A stretch of 64,000 bases of DNA, from the NCBI RefSeq assembly GCF_013170845.1, contig NZ_CP033367.1, positions 806,001 to 870,000 on the forward strand. Direction: 5' to 3'. This document shows positions 42,718 through 50,506 of this stretch, piece by piece. Within the stretch, counting starts at the first letter, position 1, and the number at the start of each line of letters is the position of its first letter. Position numbers and translations under genes: made by a program. The notes beneath the pieces are model-generated. The model did no database searches and had not been told where the DNA came from. It saw nothing but the letters and a program-made list of their open reading frames with translations. Origin of the DNA: Mesorhizobium loti R88b (lineage in GTDB: Bacteria; Pseudomonadota; Alphaproteobacteria; Rhizobiales; Rhizobiaceae).

Positions 42718-44232
42718 TCAAGACGCGTAGAGATCCTTGTAGGCATCGCGCAAGAGATTCTTCTGCACCTTACCCATCGTGTTGCGCGGCAATTCGTCGA
42801 CGAAGATCACCCGTTTCGGGTGCTTGTACTTGGCCACCCGTTCGGCGATGGCACCGAGGATCTCAGCTCCGGTGATCTGCGATGCCGGCGTCCGTACGAC
42901 GACCGCGGTGACGCCTTCGCCGAAATCCGGATGGGCGACGCCGATGACGGCGCTTTCCAGGACCCCTGCAAGCGCGTCGATCTCGCTTTCGAGTTCCTTC
43001 GGATAGATGTTGTAGCCGCCTGAGATGATCAGGTCCTTGCCGCGGCCGACAATATGGACATAGCCGTCGGCGTCGACCCTGCCGAGGTCACCTGATATGA
43101 AGAAGCCGTCGGCGCGGAATTCCGCCCTGGTCTTTTCCGGCATGCGCCAGTAGCCGGAAAACACGTTCGGGCCTTTCACTTCGATCATGCCGACCTCGCC
43201 CTGGACCAGCGGCTTGCCATTGTCCGGATCGGCGATGCGCAGCGACACGCCAGGCAAGGGAAAGCCGACCGTGCCGGCGCGGCGCTCGCCATCATAGGGG
43301 TTGGAGGTGTTCATGTTGGTCTCGGTCATGCCGTAGCGTTCGAGGATGGCGTGGCCGGTGCGCTCGCGCCAGGCCTTGTGCGTCTCGGCCAGCAGCGGCG
43401 CCGAGCCTGACACGAACAGCCGGATGTTTTTCGTGGCCTCGCGATCCAGGCCCTCCTGCTGCAGAAGCCTGGTGTAGAAGGTCGGCACGCCCATCAGTGC
43501 CGTGGCGCACGGCAGCAATGAGACGATGCGGGCCGGATCGAATTTCTGTTCGAACAGCATCGAGGCGCCGGCCATCAGGATGACGTTGGTGGCGACGAAC
43601 AGGCCGTGCGTGTGGAAGATCGGCAGCGCGTGGATTAGCGCATCACTCGGTGTGAAGCGCCATTGATCGACCAGCACCCGTGCGTTCGAGGCCAGGTTCT
43701 CGTGGCTGAGCATGGCGCCTTTCGAGCGGCCGGTGGTTCCAGACGTGTAAAGGATCGCGGCAAGATCGTCCGCGCCCCGCTCGACATCATGGAATTCGGA
43801 AGATTGCCTAGATGCCTGGTCCGCAAGGGATCCCCGGCCATTGCGGTCGAGCGTGACCACGACAGCACCGGATGGCTCGACCATCCGGCCGATATCCACC
43901 GACCTTGCCGGATCGCAGACGATGATCCGAGGTGTTGCATCCTCGAAGAAATAGCCGAGCTCGGTCAGCGTATAGGCGGTGTTGAGCGGCAGGAAGACGG
44001 CGCCGGCGCGCACACAGGCAAGATAGAGCAGCAGCGCCTCCGGGCTCTTCTCGACCTGCACGGCGACCCGGTCGCCGGGCTCTACATCCAATTGCAGCAG
44101 CGCATGCGCGAGCTGCGCCGATCGTGCCAGCATGTCGCCATAGCTGAGCGAGCGCCCATCGTCGGTTTCCATCAACAGACGTTCGGGTGCCGGCATCCGG
44201 GACCGGAACGCATGGAACAGATGATTGCTCAT
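42718..44232 (-). CDS. matB: Malonyl-CoA synthetase (acyl-CoA ligase)
   Basis: A 504-residue adenylate-forming ligase that activates malonate (or methylmalonate) to the CoA ester with ATP. The P-loop is ILYTSGTTGRSKGA, followed by YGMTETNMNTSNPYDGERRAGTVG, the ISGDLGRVD hinge and the C-terminal lysine motif LPRNTMGKVQKN. The segment GMTETNMNTSNPY is characteristic of MatB. The ATG at 44232 is preceded by AGGAAG. In rhizobia MatB usually sits with MatA decarboxylase, MatC carrier and the GntR regulator MatR. Here only the regulator is adjacent. Confidence 0.9.
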   Translation of the reverse strand: MSNHLFHAFRSRMPAPERLLMETDDGRSLSYGDMLARSAQLAHALLQLDVEPGDRVAVQVEKSPEALLLYLACVRAGAVFLPLNTAYTLTELGYFFEDATPRIIVCDPARSVDIGRMVEPSGAVVVTLDRNGRGSLADQASRQSSEFHDVERGADDLAAILYTSGTTGRSKGAMLSHENLASNARVLVDQWRFTPSDALIHALPIFHTHGLFVATNVILMAGASMLFEQKFDPARIVSLLPCATALMGVPTFYTRLLQQEGLDREATKNIRLFVSGSAPLLAETHKAWRERTGHAILERYGMTETNMNTSNPYDGERRAGTVGFPLPGVSLRIADPDNGKPLVQGEVGMIEVKGPNVFSGYWRMPEKTRAEFRADGFFISGDLGRVDADGYVHIVGRGKDLIISGGYNIYPKELESEIDALAGVLESAVIGVAHPDFGEGVTAVVVRTPASQITGAEILGAIAERVAKYKHPKRVIFVDELPRNTMGKVQKNLLRDAYKDLYAS

Positions 44233-44415
44233 GAAGTCTTCCTGCGGCGGGGGCAATGGTGGCGCCGCGCTTGCTCTTCGGGCGGCATGCGTCGGCGGCG
44301 AAGAGTTCGCGTTTCCCGGCCATGCCGTCAAGACCGCAAACGGCGATCCAGCACGTCACATCTGCTGAAAAGGTGGGGTGCGATTGTCGGCAGGGCCTAA
44401 CAACCGCAATGAACG

Positions 44416-45162
44416 CTACCTCCGGATCCGTTCTGCCGAAGGGGCGACCTTTGCGGCCTCGCTCTGCTTGAAGCGTTCCAGGCACATGGCCGCGGTCAGC
44501 TGGTAGTGATCGATCAATGCCTGGACGGCACCGTCGGCATTGCCATCCAGCGCGCATTCGGCGATCAGCCGGTGTTCGCCGAAATCGTCGCGCCCGATGC
44601 TTTCGCCGTCATTGGCCATTTGCCGGTAGCGGTAGGCATGATCGGAAAGCTGATCGCAGAAACCCACCAGCCAGTGCGACCGGCAGGCCGAAATCAGCGC
44701 CCGATGGAAGGTGCGGTGCAATTTCTCCCAATCCGGATTGAGCGACGACGAGAGAACTTGCGGCGAAAGACGCGAGGCGCGGCCCAGGCGATGCAGCGCC
44801 AGCACCAGCTGTTCTTCCCATTCGGCGGTGCGGTGGGCGATGGATTCGCGAAGCGCCCGCTCCTCGATCCAGCAGCGGGTGCGCGTCAGCTCCTCGAGCT
44901 CCATCGCAGTGACCGGCATGATGAAGAAGCCGCGCTGGTCATGACGACCGAGAAGCCCCTCGGAGGCAAGGCGATTGAGGGCTTCACGAACCGGAGAGGC
45001 ACCAGCGCCATATTTGGAAACAACCCACTCGACCCGCAGCTTGCTTTCAGTTTCAAGAGCACCGCCGAGAAGATCATCTCGCAGTTGATGATAGACCGTG
45101 CTGGCCAGCGTGCTCTTGGATCCCGTGCCGTCGTCGTTCAGGTTGGCAGCTCCGTATGTCAA
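44416..45162 (-). CDS. GntR/FadR-family regulator, MatR-like
   Basis: A 248-residue GntR protein of the FadR/FCD group. The winged helix spans about residues 20-85 (ASTVYHQLRDDLLGG to SPVREALNRLASEGLL) and the helical FCD domain follows, with metal-binding residues in DWEKLHRTFHRALI and EHRLIAECALDG. I chose the TTG at 45162 because AAGGAG lies six bases before it; longer in-frame starts exist up to 45261. It precedes matB on the same strand with a 183-base gap, which suggests malonate-responsive control as by MatR. Confidence 0.82.
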   Translation of the reverse strand: MTYGAANLNDDGTGSKSTLASTVYHQLRDDLLGGALETESKLRVEWVVSKYGAGASPVREALNRLASEGLLGRHDQRGFFIMPVTAMELEELTRTRCWIEERALRESIAHRTAEWEEQLVLALHRLGRASRLSPQVLSSSLNPDWEKLHRTFHRALISACRSHWLVGFCDQLSDHAYRYRQMANDGESIGRDDFGEHRLIAECALDGNADGAVQALIDHYQLTAAMCLERFKQSEAAKVAPSAERIRR

Positions 45163-45557
45163 AGTTGACTCCTTGTCCCCATTTTTTGTGGGCAATTCGA
45201 GTCCGAACAGAATCCTTCCGTACATGTACCATACAGTGCTTGCATCCGGCAGTTCAAGCACAAGATGACCTTGTTGTACTTAAGCACAAAGGAATACGCA
45301 TCACTCCGCTGCGTGATCGGGTAAAATCGCGCGCTTCTACAACCAGTAGAAGCTTAACGTGTTTTGTATGCACGCAGGATCATCTGCTTCCTGTGTGCCC
45401 GCGCGATCATCTTTTCTATCGCGCGCAAAGGTCAACGGGCGACGCCCCGAATCAGGCCTCTTGTCTGGCCGACTGTTCGGTGCCGAGGCCAATCACATCC
45501 GCACGAGGACCTTTAGCCGGCCCGCGGAACTGGAAGCGGGAGGATGGCGGTGAGTTA
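45163..45557. other. Intergenic region upstream of the MatR-like gene
   Basis: No convincing gene. It holds several palindromes: GTACATGTAC at 45220-45229, next to a TGTATGGTACA on the minus strand, a fair match to FadR-type GntR operators; GCTTCTAC (45333-45340) with GTAGAAGC (45346-45353); and GCGCGAT (45401-45407) with ATCGCGC (45418-45424). The stretch is poorer in G/C than the genes around it. The first palindrome is well placed for autoregulation of the regulator gene. Confidence 0.4.
45220..45229. promoter_or_regulatory. Candidate GntR operator GTACATGTAC
   Basis: A perfect 10-base palindrome 58 bases upstream of the TTG start of the MatR-like gene. Its spacing and the adjoining TGGTAC give a pattern near the FadR-subfamily consensus TnGTnnnACnA. 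Binding by the neighbouring regulator is inferred. Confidence 0.4.
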
Positions 45558-45605
45558 ATGCATGTCGCCCAAAAGTGACCTCGGTTTTGGGAAAACGACA
45601 TGCAT
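45558..45605. repeat. Nested palindromic repeat downstream of rpe
   Basis: Outer arms ATGCATGTCG (45558-45567) and CGACATGCAT (45596-45605) enclose inner arms CCCAAAA (45568-45574) and TTTTGGG (45585-45591), with a ten-base loop and an AAAA bulge at 45592-45595. The plan and the core (CC.AAAAGTG ... TTTT.GG.AAAA) match the element at 33640-33688 read on its minus strand, while the outer arms differ. I recall this form as frequent in rhizobial intergenic DNA. Confidence 0.75.
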
Positions 45606-45610
45606 AAAAA

Positions 45611-45637
45611 ACAAAGACCGAAAGCGCGACGCGCTTT
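45611..45637 (-). terminator. Terminator of rpe
   Basis: Leftward, the stem AAAGCGC/GCGCTTT (45621-45627 and 45631-45637, three-base loop) overlaps the rpe stop codon and is followed by CGGTCTTTGTTTTTT. This is a good intrinsic terminator. Confidence 0.6.
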
Positions 45638-46313
45638 AGGTGGCGGCCTTGTCGGCCGCCGTCCTGATTGCCTCGATGTTGGCGCGGTAGGCTTCGACGC
45701 TGCCGCCCTTGAAGATGGCAGCACCTGCCACCAGGACATCGGCACCGGCTGATGTGACCAAGGGGGCTGTCTCCGGCGAGACGCCGCCGTCGATCTCGAT
45801 GCGGATCGGCCGGCTGCCGATCAGTGCCTTGACCCTTCTCACCTTGTCGACGATCCCCGGGATGAAAGCCTGGCCGCCGAAACCGGGATTGACGGTCATG
45901 ATCAGGATCAGGTCGAGCCGGTCGAGCACATATTCGATCATCGTTTCCGGCGTCGCTGGATTGAGCGCCACTCCGGCTCTCTTGCCAAGGTTTTTGATCG
46001 TCTGCAGCGAACGGTCGAGATGCGGCCCGGCCTCGGCATGCACCGTCATGCCGTCACAGCCAGCCTCGGCGAAAGCGGCGAGATAGGGATCGGCCGGCGC
46101 GATCATCAGATGGCAGTCGAAAAAGGCCGTGGTGCGGTTGCGGATCGCCTTGATCACCGACGGGCCGAATGTGACGTTGGGCACGAAATGCCCGTCCATG
46201 ACATCGAGATGGATCCAGTCGGCGCCAGCCGCCGCCACCGCCTCGACCTCGTCGCCCAGCTTCGAAAAGTCCGAAGCCAGCACCGAAGGTGCGATCAAGG
46301 TCTTTTTGCTCAT
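45636..46313 (-). CDS. rpe: Ribulose-phosphate 3-epimerase
   Basis: A 225-residue TIM-barrel epimerase that interconverts ribulose-5-phosphate and xylulose-5-phosphate in the pentose phosphate and Calvin pathways. Catalytic and metal residues appear in [32 protein letters not shown] and IEIDGGV. Length and motifs are complete. It stands alone, with a terminator at its stop codon. Confidence 0.95.
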   Translation of the reverse strand: MSKKTLIAPSVLASDFSKLGDEVEAVAAAGADWIHLDVMDGHFVPNVTFGPSVIKAIRNRTTAFFDCHLMIAPADPYLAAFAEAGCDGMTVHAEAGPHLDRSLQTIKNLGKRAGVALNPATPETMIEYVLDRLDLILIMTVNPGFGGQAFIPGIVDKVRRVKALIGSRPIRIEIDGGVSPETAPLVTSAGADVLVAGAAIFKGGSVEAYRANIEAIRTAADKAAT

Positions 46314-46475
46314 CGTGCGGCCTTTCCGAGCGCCTTTTCACGCGGTCACTCCGGATCGACTGCCTAATGCGCGGAGGGGAACTTGTCGAGGGTGAAGACA
46401 TGACGGCTCCCAGGCTTGGGTGGCGTTCTCGATCGTGTGTAGCCAATTCCAGCCTGTCCGGGCCATGAAGAAAAC

Positions 46476-46501
46476 AGCCCGCCGGATTGCTCCGGCGGGC
46501 T
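46476..46501 (-). terminator. Terminator of the secreted-protein operon
   Basis: Eleven-base perfect arms (46476-46486 and 46491-46501) around TTGC. Leftward they are followed by GTTTTCTT, so the stem-loop works as an intrinsic terminator 24 bases after the stop of the 1302-residue gene. Confidence 0.65.
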
Positions 46502-46524
46502 TTGGTCTGGGTTCGAGCAGATAA

Positions 46525-49500
46525 TTACTGCTGCTGGAGTTTCAGGATCCTGTTTGGAACCGGATCCTGTTCCTGGTCGGTCTGCTGCCTGCGCCGTGGC
46601 AGTATCTGCAGCAGCTGTCCCGGGTTGATCTCCAGCGACGGCCGGCCGCGGATCGGCCGGCAGTTTGGAAAGCGCCCGATCGTGCCTTCCGGGCAGTGCC
46701 GCCTCATGATCGGCTGGCACTGGCCGTTGATCATCTGCGAGCCCGGTGCGCATTCGGTCTGTTGCCTGGGCTTGCGGCATGCGCCGTTGATCACCTCGGT
46801 CCCACGCGGACAGACACAGTCGCCGCTCTGGTTGTGGACCTGGCCGCGTATGTCGCACTGCTCTTGCGTCGGCTGCTTGCGCCGGCAGGCATTGCCTTGC
46901 ACCTCGGTACCCCTTGGGCAAACGCAATTGCCGTCGCCATCGTGGACCTGACCACGGATGGTGCACTGGTCGGGCTTCGGCCGGACCGGTCGGCAGACAT
47001 TGCCCCTGACTTCCGTGCCATCCGGGCAGACGCAATCGCCATTGGCATTGTGGATCTGGCCACGGATCGTGCACTGGTCAGGCTTGGGCCGGATCGGCCG
47101 GCAGGCATTGCCCCTGACTTCCGTTCCGCTCGGGCAGACGCAATCTCCATCCGAGTTCTGGATCTGACCACGGATCGTGCACTGCTGGGGCTTCGGCCGC
47201 ACCGGGCGGCAGGCGCCGTTGCGCACCTCGGTCCCTTGCGGGCAGATGCAGTCGCCATCGGCGTCGTGGACCTGGCCACGGATGGTGCACTGCTCAGGCT
47301 TCGGCCTGTCCCTCACACACGCATTCGCTTGCCTGTCGAGATGCGTGCCGTCAGGGCAATAGCAGCTGTTGCCGTCCGAGGTCGGGACCGAACCAGGTAT
47401 GGTGCAGTTCGGCTGGTCGATCTTGACGCAGGCGCCGTTCTCCAGCTCCGTGCCGCGCGGGCAGACACAACGTCCATCCTCGGTCCGGATCTGGCCTTCG
47501 AGCAGCACGCAGCGCTTGGGCGGCGGCACGGGAAGCGGCAGAAGGTGGGTGCCGCCGCCGGTGCACTGGCCATTGCGGAAGGTGGTGCCTTCCGGGCAGA
47601 CGCAGCGGCCGGCGTCGTTCATGACGAAGCCTGGCGAGCACTCGTTCTTCACCTCATGGGTGATGATGAAGGGGTGGCACGCATAGGCCTTGCCGCGATC
47701 GCCCTGCACGTTGGTCTGGTCGCCGGCGAGCACGTCGCCGCCGCCTTGCACCCGTGTGTCGGGAGACAAGACGCCAACGCAGTTCTGGCCGTTGACGTTG
47801 CCCTGCAGATTGGCCAGACGTCCGTCGTCGGGAATGACCACGATGACATGATGCGACTGGCTTTCGCCGGCGCCGAGCGTCAGGTTGGCAATGCAGGAGG
47901 CAGGCAGTGTCGTCGGTTCCGGCGAGCAGCCGAAGGGCGGCTCGATCGAGGTGATCGCAACGCCATCCAGGCGACCCAGACCGTCCACGCCGATCGCATC
48001 ACCGATGCGGACCGGACCGGAGAAGGGGCTCGTCCCATCATTCGTGATGGTGATGTCGAACGAGCAGGGCTGGCCGAGCTTGCATTCGCGGTCGCCGGTC
48101 TTTTCGACACGGATGGTCGAACCACCACCGCCTTTCACGCAGGCCGGATCGATCGGGTGGACGACATCGTCTCCCGGTGCCGGTCCATAGGAGCCGCGCG
48201 CGCAGTTCTCGAACGGCTTTTCCGACGAGAGCGTGACGTCGAAGTGACGGCTGGTTCCAGGCGTCATGACGGAGCCTGGAATTCCACACGATACCGCATT
48301 GGCAGGCACCGGAGCGCACGACCAATCCGGACCGTCCGGCGTGACGGTCTGGATCGTCACATTGGTTCCGCCACTGATCAGCGTCGCCGATTCAGTGATC
48401 CGGACCGGACCGGTGGGTGCGGTCGTGCCGGTGCTGATGACGGTGATGCGGCACGAGACAGTTGCGGCACCGGCGAGCGAACCGTTGCACACCTTGGTGA
48501 TACGCAACCCCGGCTGGCCGCCATTGGGATGACGGAAGCCTTCCTTGGCGCAGGCCTTGTTGTTGGTGAGGTCGACCTCACCGGGAATGGCCTTCACCTC
48601 GGCGCAGTTCTCAACCGTGTCGGACCGATAGCTGGCCGGCATGACCGCCTTGACGACGATCGAGGTCGAGGCCCCCGGGGGCAACGCGATGCCGGGGTCG
48701 TCGCAGCGGAACTGGCCGGGACCGTTCGGTCCGCATGTCCAGGGCGGGCTCGGCCCGAAGGTCGAGGAGGTCGGCGCGCCGCCGGGATAGGCGTCGATCA
48801 CCGTCAGCGGCCCGTTATAGGTCGATGTGCCGTTGTTGATGATGTCGATCACGAAGAAGCAGACGCCGTCGGCCGTGCAGACTTCCGAGCGGGCACGCTT
48901 TTTCAGGATCAGGTCGACCTTCTTTTCTACCGGCGGCTGGCAGTCGCGGTCACGATCGCCACGGCGGCAGATCGGGATCGAGGCGCAGCCACGGTCGTTC
49001 GACTGGCTGCCGAACAACGGCTTGCCGCTGGCGGCATAGTTGTAGGTCGCGCAGTTGCGCAGTGCACTGCCTTGCCAGCCCGCGGCCGGCTTGAAGCCGA
49101 GCTTGAGGTCGACAAAAGCTCCGGGATTGAGCGTGGTCACCGGATAGGTGCAAACCATTGGGGTGGTGCCGGGTACGCAGACCCAGGGCGGATTGGGCCC
49201 TGAACTCAGCGTCGAGCCGGCCGGCAGCGTCACCTCGTCGAGCACGATCTTGCCGTTGTAGGGCGCGGTGCCGACATTGGTGACCCTGATGGTGAAGTCG
49301 CAGCCGCCGGCCATCGTGCAGCGCGGGACATCGGCATGCTTTTCCACCTTGAGGTCCGGCTCCTTGTCCCGTGGCGGACATTTCAGGTCCGGCGGGATGA
49401 CGATGTCGATCGTCTGTGTGCAGCACAGGCCCCAGCCTTCCTTCGGGCCAGCATAGGTGTTGATGCCAGTGACGATGATATGGATCGTCTCGCCGGGTGA

Positions 49501-50433
49501 CGCGCCGATGATCTTCCAGTTGAGCACACCGCCGCCCGCCGGCACCTGCTGCGTGTCGGGGATGATGGTGATGCCTGATGTGGTGGTTGAAAGCTGCACC
49601 CACTTGCCGCCCATCTCGGGGCCGACAGGCATGTGGTAGATGAAGGCACCGCCGCCGGGCACGCAGTCGACCGTGCCGCGTTCGACCTTGAAGCATTCAT
49701 GGTCGGTCGGGGGCGGGGGCTGCTTGTCGCATTTGGTGACGTCGATCTTGATCGACGTTTTTTCGCCGGTCGCGATGTTGCCGTCGTCCGGCTTGCCCGG
49801 ATCCTGCGACGGGATGATGGAGCCCGTGCCGGTTCCGTTCGTCACCTTGATCAGGCCCTGGTTGTCGACCATCGTCGGCGCGGGAAACGCCGCGTGGTCG
49901 ATCTTGGCCGTGATCTGGAAGGTGATGACGCGTTCATTGGGAGCGCCGACGCCGTCGAGATCGTCGGCGGAAAGCCGGAAATCGGAAACCGTCGCCGTAT
50001 CGTTGGGATTTGTCGACGTGCTGGTCGAAGCGCCGGGCAAAGGCCCGCCGGACGAATCCGTGCCGTCGCCGGCCACATGCACGCTGACGATCTGCACGCC
50101 GTGCGGAAGCACGTCCTTGAAGTCGAGCTGGGCTTTCTTCAGCAAGGCCGCCAGGCTCGGGTTGGTAAAATTCTGCGGATCGCCGCGCACGCCGAAGCTC
50201 AGGAAATATTCGACATAGTCGCAGCTTCGTTGTCCGCCTTTCTTGGTGAAGAAGGGGACGAGCCGGCCCGGCTCCGGATTGACGACGCGTGGGTTGTCGA
50301 AATCGAGCTTGGGCTGGGTAACAGCGGTGTAGACATCAAAGGCGAAGCTTTGCACCGGGGTTAGGGTGGCGACCGCGATACCGGCCGCCATCAGCCAGCG
50401 CGCGCCGCGCCTGGCGTATGACAGGGGTTTCAT
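46525..50433 (-). CDS. Large secreted multidomain protein with DUF11 and Cys-rich modules
   Basis: A 1302-residue exported protein. Residues 1-31 form a signal peptide (RRGARWLMAAGIAVA to SFA). About 32-240 is an unassigned N-terminal domain. Residues 246-352 form a domain also present at the end of the neighbouring 653-residue protein (conserved Cys pairs, GLCCTQTIDIVIPP). Four DUF11-like Ig-type domains follow at about 360-460, 507-625, 643-748 and 773-886. From about 932 to 1227 come eight Cys modules of the pattern C-x12-C-x-C-x10-C joined by Pro/Arg linkers, then a Gln/Arg-rich tail. I chose the ATG at 50433 (GGAG six bases upstream). No LPXTG or autotransporter domain is visible. Function unknown; a cell-surface or matrix adhesion role fits the domains. 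Confidence 0.85.
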   Translation of the reverse strand: MKPLSYARRGARWLMAAGIAVATLTPVQSFAFDVYTAVTQPKLDFDNPRVVNPEPGRLVPFFTKKGGQRSCDYVEYFLSFGVRGDPQNFTNPSLAALLKKAQLDFKDVLPHGVQIVSVHVAGDGTDSSGGPLPGASTSTSTNPNDTATVSDFRLSADDLDGVGAPNERVITFQITAKIDHAAFPAPTMVDNQGLIKVTNGTGTGSIIPSQDPGKPDDGNIATGEKTSIKIDVTKCDKQPPPPTDHECFKVERGTVDCVPGGGAFIYHMPVGPEMGGKWVQLSTTTSGITIIPDTQQVPAGGGVLNWKIIGASPGETIHIIVTGINTYAGPKEGWGLCCTQTIDIVIPPDLKCPPRDKEPDLKVEKHADVPRCTMAGGCDFTIRVTNVGTAPYNGKIVLDEVTLPAGSTLSSGPNPPWVCVPGTTPMVCTYPVTTLNPGAFVDLKLGFKPAAGWQGSALRNCATYNYAASGKPLFGSQSNDRGCASIPICRRGDRDRDCQPPVEKKVDLILKKRARSEVCTADGVCFFVIDIINNGTSTYNGPLTVIDAYPGGAPTSSTFGPSPPWTCGPNGPGQFRCDDPGIALPPGASTSIVVKAVMPASYRSDTVENCAEVKAIPGEVDLTNNKACAKEGFRHPNGGQPGLRITKVCNGSLAGAATVSCRITVISTGTTAPTGPVRITESATLISGGTNVTIQTVTPDGPDWSCAPVPANAVSCGIPGSVMTPGTSRHFDVTLSSEKPFENCARGSYGPAPGDDVVHPIDPACVKGGGGSTIRVEKTGDRECKLGQPCSFDITITNDGTSPFSGPVRIGDAIGVDGLGRLDGVAITSIEPPFGCSPEPTTLPASCIANLTLGAGESQSHHVIVVIPDDGRLANLQGNVNGQNCVGVLSPDTRVQGGGDVLAGDQTNVQGDRGKAYACHPFIITHEVKNECSPGFVMNDAGRCVCPEGTTFRNGQCTGGGTHLLPLPVPPPKRCVLLEGQIRTEDGRCVCPRGTELENGACVKIDQPNCTIPGSVPTSDGNSCYCPDGTHLDRQANACVRDRPKPEQCTIRGQVHDADGDCICPQGTEVRNGACRPVRPKPQQCTIRGQIQNSDGDCVCPSGTEVRGNACRPIRPKPDQCTIRGQIHNANGDCVCPDGTEVRGNVCRPVRPKPDQCTIRGQVHDGDGNCVCPRGTEVQGNACRRKQPTQEQCDIRGQVHNQSGDCVCPRGTEVINGACRKPRQQTECAPGSQMINGQCQPIMRRHCPEGTIGRFPNCRPIRGRPSLEINPGQLLQILPRRRQQTDQEQDPVPNRILKLQQQ
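46753..47289 (-). repeat. Five tandem 108-bp coding repeats (Cys modules)
   Basis: Five near-identical units (four of 36 codons, the last of 35) encode C-x12-C-x-C-x10-C modules beginning CTIRGQ or CDIRGQ and ending in RPVRPKP-type linkers, residues 1049-1227 of the large secreted protein. The similarity extends to DNA, so slippage or recombination could change the copy number. Three more divergent modules lie upstream in the protein. Confidence 0.85.
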
Positions 50434-50506
50434 GATCGTCTCCATGACGGTTGTTTGAGTGTTGGCCACGAGCGGGGAGAGTGCGAGATCTTTCATCTTC
50501 CCCTCC

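Noticed and set aside
42394..43023. A plus-strand frame of 209 codons across the start of the low-GC patch and matB
   Set aside because: Its second half is the reverse of matB and it has no family resemblance.
46753..47289. Regular 108-bp repeats considered as a CRISPR-like array
   Set aside because: The units are in frame with a signal-peptide protein, have no variable spacers and encode conserved Cys modules.
46696..49203. An 835-codon open frame on the plus strand opposite the large secreted gene
   Set aside because: It mirrors the repeats of the minus-strand gene and has no ribosome site or known domain; high GC and a Cys-rich repeat on the other strand explain the lack of stops.
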